A stretch of 64,000 bases of DNA from Paraburkholderia aromaticivorans (GTDB taxonomy: Bacteria > Pseudomonadota > Gammaproteobacteria > Burkholderiales > Burkholderiaceae): NCBI RefSeq assembly GCF_002278075.1, contig NZ_CP022990.1:2666001-2730000 (forward strand), written 5' to 3'. Shown here one piece after another: positions 43,927 to 53,801 of the stretch. The notes under the pieces were generated by a model. That model saw only the letters and a program-made list of their open reading frames with translations, had not been told where the DNA came from and searched no databases. The first letter of the stretch is position 1. Each line of letters starts with the position of its first letter. Made by a program: the position numbers and the translations under genes.

Positions 43927-44739
43927 TCACTCCGGCTTCTTTCCGCCCGGCCCATCCTGCGACTCCAGCGCGGCAACCATCTCCCGCACCGCGGTCCGAA
44001 GTTCCGGCACATAGCGCCGTTTCGCCTCCGCGAGCGTTACTGCCCGCGACAGAAACACCACGTTCAGACTCCCCAGCACGCGCTCGCGCGAAACGATCGC
44101 AACGGCGACCGCACCGATCTTGCTCTGCGCCGACCAGTCGCCGTGATTGGAGCCAAAGCCGTCCGCGCGCACCCGCTTGACCAGGCTTTTTATCAACCTG
44201 TCGTTCGCGGCGAGCGCCTTCTGTTCTTCACCGCCGGCACCGGAGCGCAGCAAGTCGAGAATCTCCTCGCGCTCCTCGTCGGGACACATTGCAAAGTAGG
44301 CGCGCCCCGCAGCCGTCAGCAGAATCGGCAAGCGGCGGCCCACCATTGAACGGTGAAACGAGAGCGGACTGAAGCGGTGCGTCGTCTCGCGGATGATCAT
44401 CGCGTCGCCGTCCGGCGTGGTCAGATCCGAAGGCCACGCAACGCGCTGCAGCAACTGCCCCATGATCGGCGGCGCGATCGTCGCAATCCGTTCGTTATCC
44501 GTAAAACCTTCGCTCAACGAACGAACCTTCAGCGTCAATCGGAAACTGTCGTCCGACGCGCTGCGCCGCACGAAGCCTTCTTCCATCAACGTCTCCAGCA
44601 GCCGCCGCGCGGTGGTGCGATGCAGGCCCGTCAGCTCGCTGATCTGCTGGCTGGTGGCGCGGCCGCTGTCCATGGAATTGAGCGCCTGGAGCACTTGCAA
44701 GCCACGCGCGAGACCCCGCACATTCGTATACTTTGTCAC
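43927..44739 (-). CDS. mhpR: IclR-family regulator of the mhp genes
   Basis: A 270-residue IclR-type regulator. The N-terminal helix-turn-helix reads GLARGLQVLQALNSMDSGRATSQQISELTGLHRTTARRLLETLMEEGFV; the C-terminal effector domain includes RFSPLSFHRSMVGRRLPILLTAAGRAYFA and GAVAVAIVSRERVLGSLNVVFLSRA. The opening VTKYTNVRGLARGLQVL matches E. coli MhpR. I chose the GTG at 44739, with GAGG upstream; a TTG at 44760 in frame would add seven residues. It is divergent from mhpA and activates the pathway in response to 3-(3-hydroxyphenyl)propionate in E. coli. Confidence 0.92.
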   Translation of the reverse strand: MTKYTNVRGLARGLQVLQALNSMDSGRATSQQISELTGLHRTTARRLLETLMEEGFVRRSASDDSFRLTLKVRSLSEGFTDNERIATIAPPIMGQLLQRVAWPSDLTTPDGDAMIIRETTHRFSPLSFHRSMVGRRLPILLTAAGRAYFAMCPDEEREEILDLLRSGAGGEEQKALAANDRLIKSLVKRVRADGFGSNHGDWSAQSKIGAVAVAIVSRERVLGSLNVVFLSRAVTLAEAKRRYVPELRTAVREMVAALESQDGPGGKKPE

Positions 44740-44762
44740 CAAAAAACCTCGATAAATCAACT

Positions 44763-44781
44763 ATGTGCATTGTATGCACAT
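44763..44781. promoter_or_regulatory. Putative MhpR operator
   Basis: ATGTGCAT-TGT-ATGCACAT, a perfect inverted repeat with 8-base arms and a 3-base spacer. It lies just upstream of mhpR and 14 bases before the mhpA -35 element, where an IclR-type activator would bind. Confidence 0.65.
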
Positions 44782-44794
44782 TTTTCACAAATTG

Positions 44795-44823
44795 TTGAGG
44801 GCATCCGGCGCGAGTCCTAGACT
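44795..44823 (+). promoter_or_regulatory. Sigma-70 promoter of the mhp operon
   Basis: TTGAGG (44795-44800) and TAGACT (44818-44823) with a 17-base spacer. Start of transcription would be near 44830, giving a leader of about 155 bases before mhpA. The palindrome at 44763-44781 is placed for class I/II activation. Confidence 0.55.
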
Positions 44824-44986
44824 GCGAGCAAATCAACAATTCAAGGAGACGCGAGAGGCCGCATCCCATGCGCGACTTTTTCGCCATGGCGATACGCAAT
44901 CGTCCCCGTGCTCTCCCTGGATATTTCACACAAGTCCGCTATCTGAAGCGGCGGCGCGCCGTGCCGCTCGCGTCAAAGGAGACAGT

Positions 44987-46837
44987 ATGTACCCGTCCAA
45001 TGATCCGGCGACCGCAAGCGGTCGCAGTGAAACCGTGTGCGCCGATGTCGCGATCATCGGCGCCGGACCCGTCGGTTTGATGATCGCCAACTACCTGGGC
45101 TTGCAGGGCGTGCGCGTGGTGCTGCTGGAAAAGCTCGAACAGATCATCGACTATCCGCGCGCCATCGGCCTCGACGATGAAGCGCTACGCGTGTTCCAGT
45201 CCGTCGGCCTGGCCGACGTGCTGTTGCCGCATACCACACCAGACCACTGGATGCGTTTTGTCACGCACAGCGGGCATTGCTTCGCGTCGATCGAACCGCG
45301 CACCGACGAGTTCGGCTGGTCGCGCCGCAATGCATTCATTCAGCCGCTCGCGGATCGTGTGTTGTACGAAGGGTTGCGCCGCTTCCCGCATGTCCGGGTG
45401 CTGTTCGGCACGAACGTGAGCGGGTTCACACAGGACCAGAGCGGCGTGACGATCGCGGCGGAGGACGCGAAAGGCGGCCGCCGCACGGTGCGCGCGTCGT
45501 ACATGGTCGGCGCGGACGGTGGCAACAGCTTCGTGCGCCGCATGCTCGACGTGCCGTTCGAGGGGAGGACCAAGCCGAATCAATGGATCGTGGTGGACGT
45601 GCGCAACGATCCGATCGGCTCGCCGCACGTGTACATGCATTGCGATCCGCAGCGGCCGTACGTATCGGCGGCGTTGCCGCACGGCATTCGCCGCTTCGAA
45701 TTCATGGTGATGCCGGGCGAAACCGAAGAGGAACTGTCCAAGCCGGAGAACATGGCCGCGCTGATCCGCAAGGTGGTGGCCGATCCGCAGAAGGTGGACT
45801 ACATCCGCAAGCGCGTCTATACGCACAATGCGCGGCTCGCGAGCCGCTTTCGCGTGGACCGCGTGCTGCTGGCCGGCGACGCCGCGCACATCATGCCGGT
45901 CTGGCAAGGGCAGGGCTATAACAGCGGGATTCGCGACGCGAGCAATCTCGGCTGGAAGCTGGCGATGGTGGTCAAGCAACTCGCCGGCGAGGCATTGCTC
46001 GACACCTACACGGCGGAGCGCCGCGCGCACGCCCGCTCGATGATCCATCTTTCGGAAGTGGCCGGCGACATCTTCGCGCCGACGAGCCGCTTCGGCATCA
46101 AGTTCCGCGACGCCTTCGTGCGCACCTTCAACGTGATCCCCGCCATGAAGCGCTACTTCGTGGAGATGCGTTTCAAGCCGATGCCGCGCTATGAAACGGG
46201 CGTCGTATTGCTCACGGAGCGCAAACGCAAGCACGGTGTGCTGGCTCGCGTGCTGGAGCGCTCCGGCCATTCCGCACCCGGCCGGCTGCTCGGCCTGATG
46301 AGCGAAAAGCGCGAGTCCCTGCTCGGCCGCCTCGTCTATGGCCGTGATCCGCTGTGTCATTCGCCGGTCGGGCGCATGTTCATTCAGCCGCGTGTGCGGA
46401 CAGTGGACGGCGGCGTCACGCGTCTCGACGACGTGCTCGGCAATCGCTTCGCGATCATCGGCTGGGGTTCGGATCCCACGTTCGGGTTGTCGCCGCTCGC
46501 GCGCGAAACCTGGCAGCGCCTCGGCGGCTGCTTCGTGCTCGCCAAGCCCGATACCCAGCTCGCTTTTCATGACGACGTGCCTGACGGCGTGATCGCCATC
46601 GGCGACGTGCAGGGCCGTCTGAAGGAGTGGTTCGCGCGCGTGCCGGAATCCGTGGTGCTGCTGCGGCCCGATCGTTTCGTGGCGGGCATGTGCACGCCGC
46701 AGCAGGTGTCGGCGTGCATCGGCGAACTCGCGCTCAAGCTGACATTGAAGGCCGGCGAGCGTGCCGCCGCCACGGTCGCGGCGAGCAACCCGGCTGAGGC
46801 GTCCGTAAGCGATGTCGCCGTGGCGGCGGGAGCCTGA
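44987..46837 (+). CDS. mhpA: 3-(3-hydroxyphenyl)propionate 2-hydroxylase
   Basis: A 616-residue FAD monooxygenase. The Rossmann motif GAGPVGLM is at about 25-32, the DG motif is in [11 protein letters not shown] and the second FAD site is [35 protein letters not shown]. It hydroxylates 3-(3-hydroxyphenyl)propionate (or 3-hydroxycinnamate) to the 2,3-dihydroxy compound using NADH and oxygen. The ATG at 44987 has AAAGGAGA upstream; the long upstream frame is not coding in style. It is first in a seven-gene operon mhpABDFETC. Confidence 0.95.
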   Translation: MYPSNDPATASGRSETVCADVAIIGAGPVGLMIANYLGLQGVRVVLLEKLEQIIDYPRAIGLDDEALRVFQSVGLADVLLPHTTPDHWMRFVTHSGHCFASIEPRTDEFGWSRRNAFIQPLADRVLYEGLRRFPHVRVLFGTNVSGFTQDQSGVTIAAEDAKGGRRTVRASYMVGADGGNSFVRRMLDVPFEGRTKPNQWIVVDVRNDPIGSPHVYMHCDPQRPYVSAALPHGIRRFEFMVMPGETEEELSKPENMAALIRKVVADPQKVDYIRKRVYTHNARLASRFRVDRVLLAGDAAHIMPVWQGQGYNSGIRDASNLGWKLAMVVKQLAGEALLDTYTAERRAHARSMIHLSEVAGDIFAPTSRFGIKFRDAFVRTFNVIPAMKRYFVEMRFKPMPRYETGVVLLTERKRKHGVLARVLERSGHSAPGRLLGLMSEKRESLLGRLVYGRDPLCHSPVGRMFIQPRVRTVDGGVTRLDDVLGNRFAIIGWGSDPTFGLSPLARETWQRLGGCFVLAKPDTQLAFHDDVPDGVIAIGDVQGRLKEWFARVPESVVLLRPDRFVAGMCTPQQVSACIGELALKLTLKAGERAAATVAASNPAEASVSDVAVAAGA

Positions 46838-46838
46838 C

Positions 46839-47789
46839 ATGCCGATGTTGCTCGAATGTCTTTCCCACACGCCGCTCGCCGGCTATTGCGACCCGGCGCC
46901 CGAGATCGTCGCGGAAGTCGGGCGGATTCACGCCGCGGCGCGCGCACGCGTTGCCGCCTTCGACCCGCAACTGGTCGTCGTGTTCGCGCCGGACCATTAC
47001 AACGGTTTCTTCTACGACGTGATGCCGCCGTTCTGCATCGGCGCCTCGGCGAGCGCGATCGGCGACTTCGGCAGTCTGGCGGGTCAGCTTGCGGTACCCG
47101 CCGGCACCGCGCTCGATCTCGCACAAGCCGCGCTCGAAGCCGATGTCGACGTTGCCGTGTCGTACCGCATGCAGGTCGATCACGGTTGCGCGCAGGCGCT
47201 GGAGATTCTCACGGGCGCACTGGATCGTTATCCGGTCGTGCCGGTGTTCATCAACTCGGTTGCGCCGCCCATGGCGTCGTGCCGCCGTGCGCGTTTGCTC
47301 GGCGACGCGCTGGGGCGCCGCCTCGCGCTGATGAATCAACGCGTGCTGTTGATCGGCTCCGGCGGTATTTCGCACGAACCGCCGGTGCCGGAACTGGCGG
47401 GCGCAACGGACGAAGTCGCCGAGCGGCTGATTGCCGGCCGCAATCCGTCGGCGCAAGCGCGGGCGGCGCGCGAGGCTCGCACCGTCGCGGCGGCCCGCGC
47501 GTTCGCCGCGGGCGACAGCCGCCTGCATCCGCTCAATCCCGAGTGGGACCGCGCGTTCCTGAGGCTGCTCGAAGAAGGGGAGTTGCCCGCACTCGACGGC
47601 TTCACCGACACAGCGATCACGCGCGCCGCCGGCAAGTCCGCGCACGAGGTGCGCACGTGGATTGCCGCGTTCGGCGCGTTGCAGGCGCACGGACCCTATC
47701 GCGCGACGCTCGATTACTACCGGCCGATCCCCGAGTGGATCGCGGGCTTCGGCGCGATGCACGCGCGGCCCATTGCCGAAACCGTTTGA
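46839..47789 (+). CDS. mhpB: 2,3-dihydroxyphenylpropionate 1,2-dioxygenase
   Basis: A 316-residue class III extradiol dioxygenase. His115 (QVDHGCAQAL) and His179 (GGISHEPPVPEL) fall at the same positions as the catalytic residues of the E. coli enzyme, and PDHYNGFFYDVMPPFCIG is conserved. It uses Fe(II) to cleave the ring next to the hydroxyls, giving 2-hydroxy-6-ketonona-2,4-dienedioate. The start lies one base after the mhpA stop, with GGGAG as ribosome site. Confidence 0.96.
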   Translation: MPMLLECLSHTPLAGYCDPAPEIVAEVGRIHAAARARVAAFDPQLVVVFAPDHYNGFFYDVMPPFCIGASASAIGDFGSLAGQLAVPAGTALDLAQAALEADVDVAVSYRMQVDHGCAQALEILTGALDRYPVVPVFINSVAPPMASCRRARLLGDALGRRLALMNQRVLLIGSGGISHEPPVPELAGATDEVAERLIAGRNPSAQARAAREARTVAAARAFAAGDSRLHPLNPEWDRAFLRLLEEGELPALDGFTDTAITRAAGKSAHEVRTWIAAFGALQAHGPYRATLDYYRPIPEWIAGFGAMHARPIAETV

Positions 47790-47807
47790 CGAATCACGGA
47801 ACCCGCC

Positions 47808-48614
47808 ATGAACCACCAAAGCCATGCTGAAGCGCTAGCCCTGCGGCTGCGCGAATCCGAGCGCACTCGTCAGACCATCGCGCCGTTGCGCGACGACGAG
47901 CGCTTCGTCCAACTGAATGCAGCCGACGCCGCCGGGTTCGCCTACGCCGTCCAGCAGACCAACGTCCAGGCGCGCGTGGGCGCCGGCGAGCGCATCGTCG
48001 GGCGCAAGATCGGTTTGACCTCGCCCGCGGTGCAACGCCAGCTCGGCGTCGCGCAACCGGACTTCGGCGCGCTGTTCGCGTCGATGGCTTATGGCGACAG
48101 CCAGCCGATCCCGCTCGGCGAACTGATTCAGCCGAAGGTCGAGGCGGAAATCGCGCTCGTGCTCGAACACGATCTCACGCATGAAAAGCACACCTACGCC
48201 GACCTGATTCGCGCGACCGCCTATGCGGTCGCCGCCATCGAGGTCGTGGACAGCCGCATCGAGGGCTGGAATATCCGCTTTGTCGATACCGTCGCGGACA
48301 ACGCGTCGAGCGCGCGCTTCGTGCTCGGCAGCCGCCCGGTGCTGCTGCGCGACGTCGATCTGGCGGCGTGCGCGATGACCCTCTCGAACGAGGCCGAAGC
48401 GCTCTCGCGCGGCAACGGCGCAGCGTGCCTGGGCAATCCGCTGAACGCCGCCGTGTGGCTCGCGGACCGCATGCAGCAGCTCGGCACGCCGCTGCGAGCC
48501 GGCGATGTCGTCCTGACCGGCGCGCTCGGTCCGATGGTCGCGGTGACGCAGCCCGGCACTTTCAGCGCGCAGATCGAAGGCCTCGGCAGCGTTCGCGCGA
48601 CTTTCTCCGCATAA
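47808..48614 (+). CDS. mhpD: 2-keto-4-pentenoate hydratase
   Basis: A 268-residue hydratase of the FAH-like fold. Family features are VGRKIGLTSPAVQRQLGVAQPDFGALFASM, PKVEAEIALVLEHDL, AAIEVVDSRIEGWNIRFVDTVADNASSARFVLG and the C-terminal TGALGPMVAV. It adds water to 2-hydroxypenta-2,4-dienoate to give 4-hydroxy-2-oxopentanoate. It follows mhpB by 18 bases. Note that mhpC, which in E. coli stands between mhpB and mhpD, is moved to the end here. Confidence 0.95.
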   Translation: MNHQSHAEALALRLRESERTRQTIAPLRDDERFVQLNAADAAGFAYAVQQTNVQARVGAGERIVGRKIGLTSPAVQRQLGVAQPDFGALFASMAYGDSQPIPLGELIQPKVEAEIALVLEHDLTHEKHTYADLIRATAYAVAAIEVVDSRIEGWNIRFVDTVADNASSARFVLGSRPVLLRDVDLAACAMTLSNEAEALSRGNGAACLGNPLNAAVWLADRMQQLGTPLRAGDVVLTGALGPMVAVTQPGTFSAQIEGLGSVRATFSA

Positions 48615-48638
48615 GCATTCACCCGATTGAGGACTGAC

Positions 48639-49580
48639 ATGGCAAGCGAAAAACTCAAGGCCGCGATCATCGGCTCCGGCAACATCGGCACCGATCTGAT
48701 GATCAAGATCATGCGGCACGGCGAGCATCTGGAGGTGGCGGCGATGGTCGGCATCGACGCGGCGTCCGACGGTCTCGCGCGCGCCGCGAGGCTGGGCGTC
48801 GCGACCACGCACGAAGGCGTGGAAGGGCTGACGCGTCTGCCGGTGTTCAACGACATCGACTTCGTGTTCGACGCGACCTCCGCCGGCGCGCATGTGAAAA
48901 ACGACGCGTTCCTGCGCGCGCTGAAACCGGACATCCGCCTGATCGATTTGACGCCTGCCGCGATCGGTCCGTATTGCGTGCCGGTCGTGAATCTCGACGC
49001 GTATATCGACAGCCGCAACGTCAACATGGTGACGTGCGGCGGTCAGGCAACGATTCCGATGGTGGCCGCGGTCTCGCGCGTGGCGAAGGTGCATTACGCG
49101 GAAATCGTCGCGTCGATCAGCAGCAGGTCGGCCGGTCCCGGTACGCGCGCGAATATCGACGAGTTCACCGAAACGACTTCGAAGGCGATCGAAGCGGTGG
49201 GCGGCGCGGCCAAAGGCAAAGCGATCATCGTGCTCAATCCGGCCGAGCCGCCGGTGATGATGCGCGACACGGTCTACGTGCTGTCGGATCTCGCCGCGCA
49301 GGCGCAAGTGGAAGCCTCGATCGAAGCCATGGCCGCCGCCGTGCATGCGTATGTGCCGGGCTATCGCCTGAAGCAGAAGGTGCAGTTCGACGAGATCGCC
49401 GCCGACGCGCCGCTGAACATTCCGGGCCTTGGCCGCTTCAGCGGTTTGAAGACCTCGGTGTTCATCGAGGTGGAAGGCGCGGCGCATTACCTGCCGGCGT
49501 ATGCGGGCAATCTCGACATCATGACCTCGGCCGCGCTCGCGACCGCGGAGCGCATGGCGCAATCCCTCGTGCAGGCATAA
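48639..49580 (+). CDS. mhpF: Acetaldehyde dehydrogenase (acylating)
   Basis: A 313-residue enzyme with an NAD-binding GSGNIGTDL (12-20) and catalytic Cys133 in [13 protein letters not shown]. It converts acetaldehyde to acetyl-CoA and forms a channelling complex with the aldolase MhpE. The ATG at 48639 ([12 protein letters not shown]) has GAGGA upstream. It follows mhpD by about 25 bases and precedes mhpE. Confidence 0.96.
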   Translation: MASEKLKAAIIGSGNIGTDLMIKIMRHGEHLEVAAMVGIDAASDGLARAARLGVATTHEGVEGLTRLPVFNDIDFVFDATSAGAHVKNDAFLRALKPDIRLIDLTPAAIGPYCVPVVNLDAYIDSRNVNMVTCGGQATIPMVAAVSRVAKVHYAEIVASISSRSAGPGTRANIDEFTETTSKAIEAVGGAAKGKAIIVLNPAEPPVMMRDTVYVLSDLAAQAQVEASIEAMAAAVHAYVPGYRLKQKVQFDEIAADAPLNIPGLGRFSGLKTSVFIEVEGAAHYLPAYAGNLDIMTSAALATAERMAQSLVQA

Positions 49581-49593
49581 GGAGACGCTTCTC

Positions 49594-50610
49594 ATGGACA
49601 AGAAACTGTATATCTCCGACGTGACGCTGCGTGACGGCAGCCACGCGATCCGTCATCAGTATTCGATCGACAACGTGCAGCGGATCGCCCGCGCGCTCGA
49701 CAAGGCGAAGGTGGACAGCATCGAGGTCGCGCATGGCGACGGCTTGCAAGGCTCGAGTTTCAACTACGGCTTCGGCGCGCATAGCGACCTCGAATGGATC
49801 GAGGCGGTCGCGGACGTGGTCGAGCACGCGCAGATCGCCACGCTGCTGTTGCCGGGCATCGGCACGATTCACGATCTGAAGGCGGCGTACCAGGCCGGCG
49901 CGCGCATCGTGCGGGTCGCGACGCACTGCACCGAGGCGGACATTTCGAAGCAGCACATCGAATACGCGCGCGAACTCGGCATGGACACGGTCGGCTTCCT
50001 GATGATGAGCCACATGACCACGCCGGAGAACCTCGCCGTCGAAGCAAAGAAGATGGAACAGTACGGCGCGACCTGCATCTACGTGGTCGACTCCGGCGGC
50101 GCGATGAACATGAACGATGTGCGCGCGCGCTTTCGCGCATTGAAGGCCATGCTGAAGCCGCAGACGAAGACCGGCATGCACGCGCACCACAACCTGAGCC
50201 TCGGCGTCGCGAACTCGCTCGTCGCCGTGGAAGAAGGTTGCGACCGCATCGATGCGAGTCTCGCGGGCATGGGCGCGGGTGCGGGCAATGCGCCGCTGGA
50301 AGTGTTCATTGCCGCGGCCGAACGCGCCGGCTGGCACCACGGCACCGATCTCTACACGCTGATGGATGCCGCCGACGAGATCGTGCGGCCGCTGCAGGAC
50401 CGTCCGGTGCGCGTGGACCGTGAAACGCTGGCGCTCGGTTATGCGGGCGTGTATTCGAGCTTCTTGCGGCACGCCGAAGTGGCCGCAAAGAAGTACGGGC
50501 TGAAAGCCGTCGACATTCTCGTCGAACTGGGCAAGCGGCGCATGGTCGGCGGCCAGGAAGACATGATCGTCGACGTGGCGCTCGACCTGAAACGCGCGGC
50601 CAGCGTCTAG
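49594..50610 (+). CDS. mhpE: 4-hydroxy-2-oxovalerate aldolase
   Basis: A 338-residue DRE-TIM metalloaldolase. The start [17 protein letters not shown] holds the catalytic Arg13-Asp14 and His18 region; later metal ligands lie in [15 protein letters not shown]. It splits 4-hydroxy-2-oxopentanoate into pyruvate and acetaldehyde, which passes to MhpF. AAGGAGA precedes the ATG by the right distance. Confidence 0.96.
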   Translation: MDKKLYISDVTLRDGSHAIRHQYSIDNVQRIARALDKAKVDSIEVAHGDGLQGSSFNYGFGAHSDLEWIEAVADVVEHAQIATLLLPGIGTIHDLKAAYQAGARIVRVATHCTEADISKQHIEYARELGMDTVGFLMMSHMTTPENLAVEAKKMEQYGATCIYVVDSGGAMNMNDVRARFRALKAMLKPQTKTGMHAHHNLSLGVANSLVAVEEGCDRIDASLAGMGAGAGNAPLEVFIAAAERAGWHHGTDLYTLMDAADEIVRPLQDRPVRVDRETLALGYAGVYSSFLRHAEVAAKKYGLKAVDILVELGKRRMVGGQEDMIVDVALDLKRAASV

Positions 50611-50707
50611 CGCATTGGTTCAGAAGCCGGGCGGCCGTCCGCGTCGTCCACCCCACCCAGCGTTATCGCCGGCAAGAGCGATGCTGAAAACACATTGGAG
50701 ACTTTTT

Positions 50708-51952
50708 ATGCAGCGATCAACCAACACTCGCCCCACCGGTGCCGTCACGATCGGCCTCTGCCTGATCGTCGCGTTACTGGAAGGGCTGGACCTGCAATCG
50801 ACCGGCGTCGCCGCGCCGCGCATGGCCCGCGAATTCCATCTCGCGGTCGCGCAGATGGGCTGGGCATTCAGCATCGGCGCGCTCGGCCTGCTGCCGGGCG
50901 CCGCGATCGGCGGACGGCTCGCCGACAAGCTCGGCCGCAAGCGCGTACTGATGCTGTCGGTCGCGCTGTTCGGCATCTTCTCGATCGCCACTACGCAGGT
51001 GTGGGACTTGAACAGTTTGCTGGCCGCGCGCTTTCTCACCGGGCTCGGGCTCGGCGCCGCGATGCCGAACCTGATCGCGTTGTGCTCGGAAGCGGCGTCG
51101 CCGGATCAACGCAACACGGCGGTGGGCGCGATGTATTGCGGCATGCCGTTCGGTGCGGCGCTCGCGGCGGTGATCGGCATCGTCAGTCCGGGCGATGCGA
51201 GCTGGCGGCATATCTTCTACGTGGGCGGCGTGGGACCGCTGCTGGTGCTGCCGTTGCTGGCGCTCTACATGCGCGAGTCGGCGCATTTCGTCGCCGCGCG
51301 CCCGGCCGCGGGCGGCGCGCGCGGGATGGGCGAGGCGCCGTCCGGCATCGCGCAGGCCTTGTGGAAGGAAGGGCGGGCCGGTACGACCGTCGCGTTGTGG
51401 ATCAGCTATCTGGGCACGTTGATCGTCCTGTACTTCCTGATCAACTGGCTGCCGTCGCTGGTGTTGAGCCGTGGGCTCTCGCGCGTGCAATCCAGCGTCG
51501 TGCAGATGATGTTCAACATCGGCGGCGGCATCGGGGCGATCGTGATCGCGAGCCTGATGGATCGCATCGGCAAGCGGCGCACCGTGACCGGCATGTATCT
51601 GGGCATCGCCGCGGCATTGGCGGCGCTCGTCGCCGCGAACGGCGGCGTGTCCATGGCGTGCGGCGGTTTGCTCGCGGGGCTGTTTCTCGTCGGCGGACAG
51701 TCGGTGTTGTATGCGCTCGCGAGCAGCATCTATCCGACCCACGTGCGTGGCACCGGCGTGGGCGCGGCGGTGGCGGTAGGGCGCATGGGCTCGATTCTCG
51801 GGCCTTTGATCGCGGGGCAGTTGCTGGCGATCGGGCAGAGTGCGTCCGTGCTGCTGAGCGCGAGCATTCCGTTGATCGCCGTCGCGGCGATCTCGGCGTG
51901 GCTCGTGGTGGACAAGTCCGCGCCTGTTTATGCGCCGGCGACCGCGCAATAG
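50708..51952 (+). CDS. mhpT: MFS transporter for 3-(3-hydroxyphenyl)propionate, MhpT-like
   Basis: A 414-residue major facilitator with twelve predicted membrane helices. The AAHS-family features include LLEGLDLQSTGVAAPRM in helix 1 and GGRLADKLGRKRVLMLS in the first cytoplasmic loop. The ATG at 50708 has GGAG; ATG 50681 would add nine residues. Within the mhp operon it is almost certainly the uptake carrier, as is MhpT in E. coli. The exact substrate range is inferred. Confidence 0.88.
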   Translation: MQRSTNTRPTGAVTIGLCLIVALLEGLDLQSTGVAAPRMAREFHLAVAQMGWAFSIGALGLLPGAAIGGRLADKLGRKRVLMLSVALFGIFSIATTQVWDLNSLLAARFLTGLGLGAAMPNLIALCSEAASPDQRNTAVGAMYCGMPFGAALAAVIGIVSPGDASWRHIFYVGGVGPLLVLPLLALYMRESAHFVAARPAAGGARGMGEAPSGIAQALWKEGRAGTTVALWISYLGTLIVLYFLINWLPSLVLSRGLSRVQSSVVQMMFNIGGGIGAIVIASLMDRIGKRRTVTGMYLGIAAALAALVAANGGVSMACGGLLAGLFLVGGQSVLYALASSIYPTHVRGTGVGAAVAVGRMGSILGPLIAGQLLAIGQSASVLLSASIPLIAVAAISAWLVVDKSAPVYAPATAQ

Positions 51953-52060
51953 CGCAAGGGCGCAAGCGCGCAACCGTCGCATAGCGCCATCGAATCCGGA
52001 TCGCGCGCCCCCGCGTAGCGTGCGCGCTCAACCAACTCTCTTCAGACAAAGGAAAGCACC

Positions 52061-52930
52061 ATGACCTCGAATGTATCGGCCATCACCGAAGCATCGACCA
52101 GCAGATTCGTGCGTATCAAGGAGGGCGATCGCGACGTGCAGTTGCACTACAACGACGCCGGACAGGGCGCCGAAACCGTGGTGATGCTGCACGGCTCGGG
52201 CCCCGGCGCGAGCGGCTGGGCGAACTTCAACCGCAATGTCGAGCCGCTCGTCGCCGCGGGCTACCGGGTCATCCTGATGGACTGCCTGGGTTGGAGCAAA
52301 AGCGATCCGGTGGTGTGCGACGGCTCGCGTTCCGAACTCAACGCGCGTTCGTTGCAAGGCCTGCTCGACGCGCTCGACATTGAACGCGTGCACATCATCG
52401 GTAACTCGATGGGCGGCCATAGCGCCGTGGCATTCGCGCTCGCCAATCCGCGGCGTGTCGGCAAACTGGTGCTGATGGGCGGCGGCACCGGCGGCCCGAG
52501 CCAGTTCGTGCCGATGCCGACGGAAGGCATCAAGCTGCTGCAAGGCCTGTATCGCGAACCGACGATTGAAAACCTGAAGCGGATGATGAACGTGTTCGTG
52601 TTCGACGCCCAGGCATTGACCGACGATCTGATGCAGGCGCGGCTCGACAATATGCTCGCGCGTCGTGATCACCTGGAAAACTTCGTGAAGAGTCTCGCGG
52701 CGAATCCGAAGCAGTTCAACGACTTCGGTCCGCGCCTGGGCGAAATTGCGGCGCCGACGCTGGTGATCTGGGGGCGCGACGATCGCTTCGTGCCGATGGA
52801 TGTGGGTTTGCGTCTGGTTGCCGGCATGCAGAATGCCGAGATGCATATTTTCAGCCGCTGCGGTCACTGGGCGCAGTGGGAGCATGCGGAGAAATTCAAC
52901 CGCATGGTGGTGGATTTTCTGGCGCACTGA
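52061..52930 (+). CDS. mhpC: 2-hydroxy-6-oxonona-2,4-dienedioate hydrolase
   Basis: A 289-residue alpha/beta hydrolase. Triad candidates: Ser116 in GNSMGGHSA, Asp241 in [10 protein letters not shown] and His269 in CGHWAQWEH; the oxyanion region is [11 protein letters not shown]. It cleaves the ring-fission product made by MhpB into 2-hydroxypenta-2,4-dienoate and succinate. It is the last gene of the operon, about 110 bases after mhpT, with AAAGGAAAG as ribosome site. The hairpin at 52933-52964 follows directly. Confidence 0.95.
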   Translation: MTSNVSAITEASTSRFVRIKEGDRDVQLHYNDAGQGAETVVMLHGSGPGASGWANFNRNVEPLVAAGYRVILMDCLGWSKSDPVVCDGSRSELNARSLQGLLDALDIERVHIIGNSMGGHSAVAFALANPRRVGKLVLMGGGTGGPSQFVPMPTEGIKLLQGLYREPTIENLKRMMNVFVFDAQALTDDLMQARLDNMLARRDHLENFVKSLAANPKQFNDFGPRLGEIAAPTLVIWGRDDRFVPMDVGLRLVAGMQNAEMHIFSRCGHWAQWEHAEKFNRMVVDFLAH

Positions 52931-52932
52931 GG

Positions 52933-52964
52933 CGCGGCGCCGATGGGCATCGACAGGCGCCGCG
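52933..52964. terminator. Hairpin at the end of the mhp operon
   Basis: Perfect 9-base arms CGCGGCGCC/GGCGCCGCG, with an inner GATG/CATC stem in the loop. It begins two bases after the mhpC stop and is convergent with the next gene. No T-run is present. Confidence 0.5.
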
Positions 52965-53003
52965 TGCAGACACGCGAGCGCCAAAGTGTTCCGGACTGCG
53001 ATC

Positions 53004-53642
53004 TTATTGCGTACCGGTCTGCGCCGGTGCCTGCGGAGCCGGGGTGACCCGCGCCGATTGCCGCACCAGTTCCTGTGTCATTGCTGCGCCGACGGGGTTC
53101 GAGCCGCGGTGGTCCTGGCTGACCGGGGCGGTCTGCATGGGCGGCGGCATCGGCAGCGACGGGTCGGGTTTGGAAGATTCCTTGACGAGCTGTTCCGTCA
53201 TGGCTGCCGCGACGGCATTCGAGCCGTGCCGGCTCAGATCGTCGCGCGCACGGCCGACAGGCTGCGCCGTGTCTGCTTTCGCCGCGGCAGGTTCGCGTGT
53301 TTGCACCGATGTGCTCGCGTGGCCCGGCTGCTTATGCCGTGAGATTTGCGGACGCGCTTCCGTTTGCGCGTCGGTGGCAATGGGGGCCGGTATGGACGGG
53401 GACGGCGCCGCCGCCGCGATCTGACCCGTACTGTTCGCGGAGGGCGAAGTGGGAACCACATTGCCTGCGATCACGTGCGTGCCGTCCACGCGCGGACCCA
53501 CGGCCGTCGTCGTGACGGAGTTGGTCGTCACCGCGTCTGGCGCGGCGTCGGAGTGCTCGCCTTTAGGGAGAAGCTGGTAAGAGATGAATCCCACGTCCAC
53601 CAGAACCAGCGCGATAATCAACGCCTTGCCTGTATTCGTCAT
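53004..53642 (-). CDS. Membrane-anchored low-complexity protein with two repeats
   Basis: A 212-residue protein. Residues 7-24 are a membrane anchor (ALIIALVLVDVGFISYQLL). The rest is Ala/Pro/Ser/Thr-rich and probably disordered. It contains two copies of a 17-residue motif, GSNxVxAAMTxxLVxxS, at 140-156 and 180-196; the conservation inside otherwise loose sequence marks it as functional. I place the start at 53642; an ATG at 53681 adds thirteen polar residues. No family is recognised. Perhaps a periplasmic peptide-binding or docking motif. Confidence 0.65.
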   Translation of the reverse strand: MTNTGKALIIALVLVDVGFISYQLLPKGEHSDAAPDAVTTNSVTTTAVGPRVDGTHVIAGNVVPTSPSANSTGQIAAAAPSPSIPAPIATDAQTEARPQISRHKQPGHASTSVQTREPAAAKADTAQPVGRARDDLSRHGSNAVAAAMTEQLVKESSKPDPSLPMPPPMQTAPVSQDHRGSNPVGAAMTQELVRQSARVTPAPQAPAQTGTQ

Positions 53643-53801
53643 ATCCAAAACCGAGTCGTTCGAGTGAGATGATCGAGTCATGATAATCGAACGCCAAAAA
53701 ACATTCTGCGCGGGCGTTTTGCAATGCGATTTATGCGGTTTTCTCCACACGTATTGACACCGTTCTGACACCCTTCGTTAGTGAGTTCATCAAATCGTTC
53801 G

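Noticed and set aside
44868..45080. A short open frame in the mhpA leader with a ribosome-like site
   Set aside because: It overlaps mhpA in a different frame and its residues look like antisense or out-of-frame sequence; a regulatory leader peptide cannot be shown.
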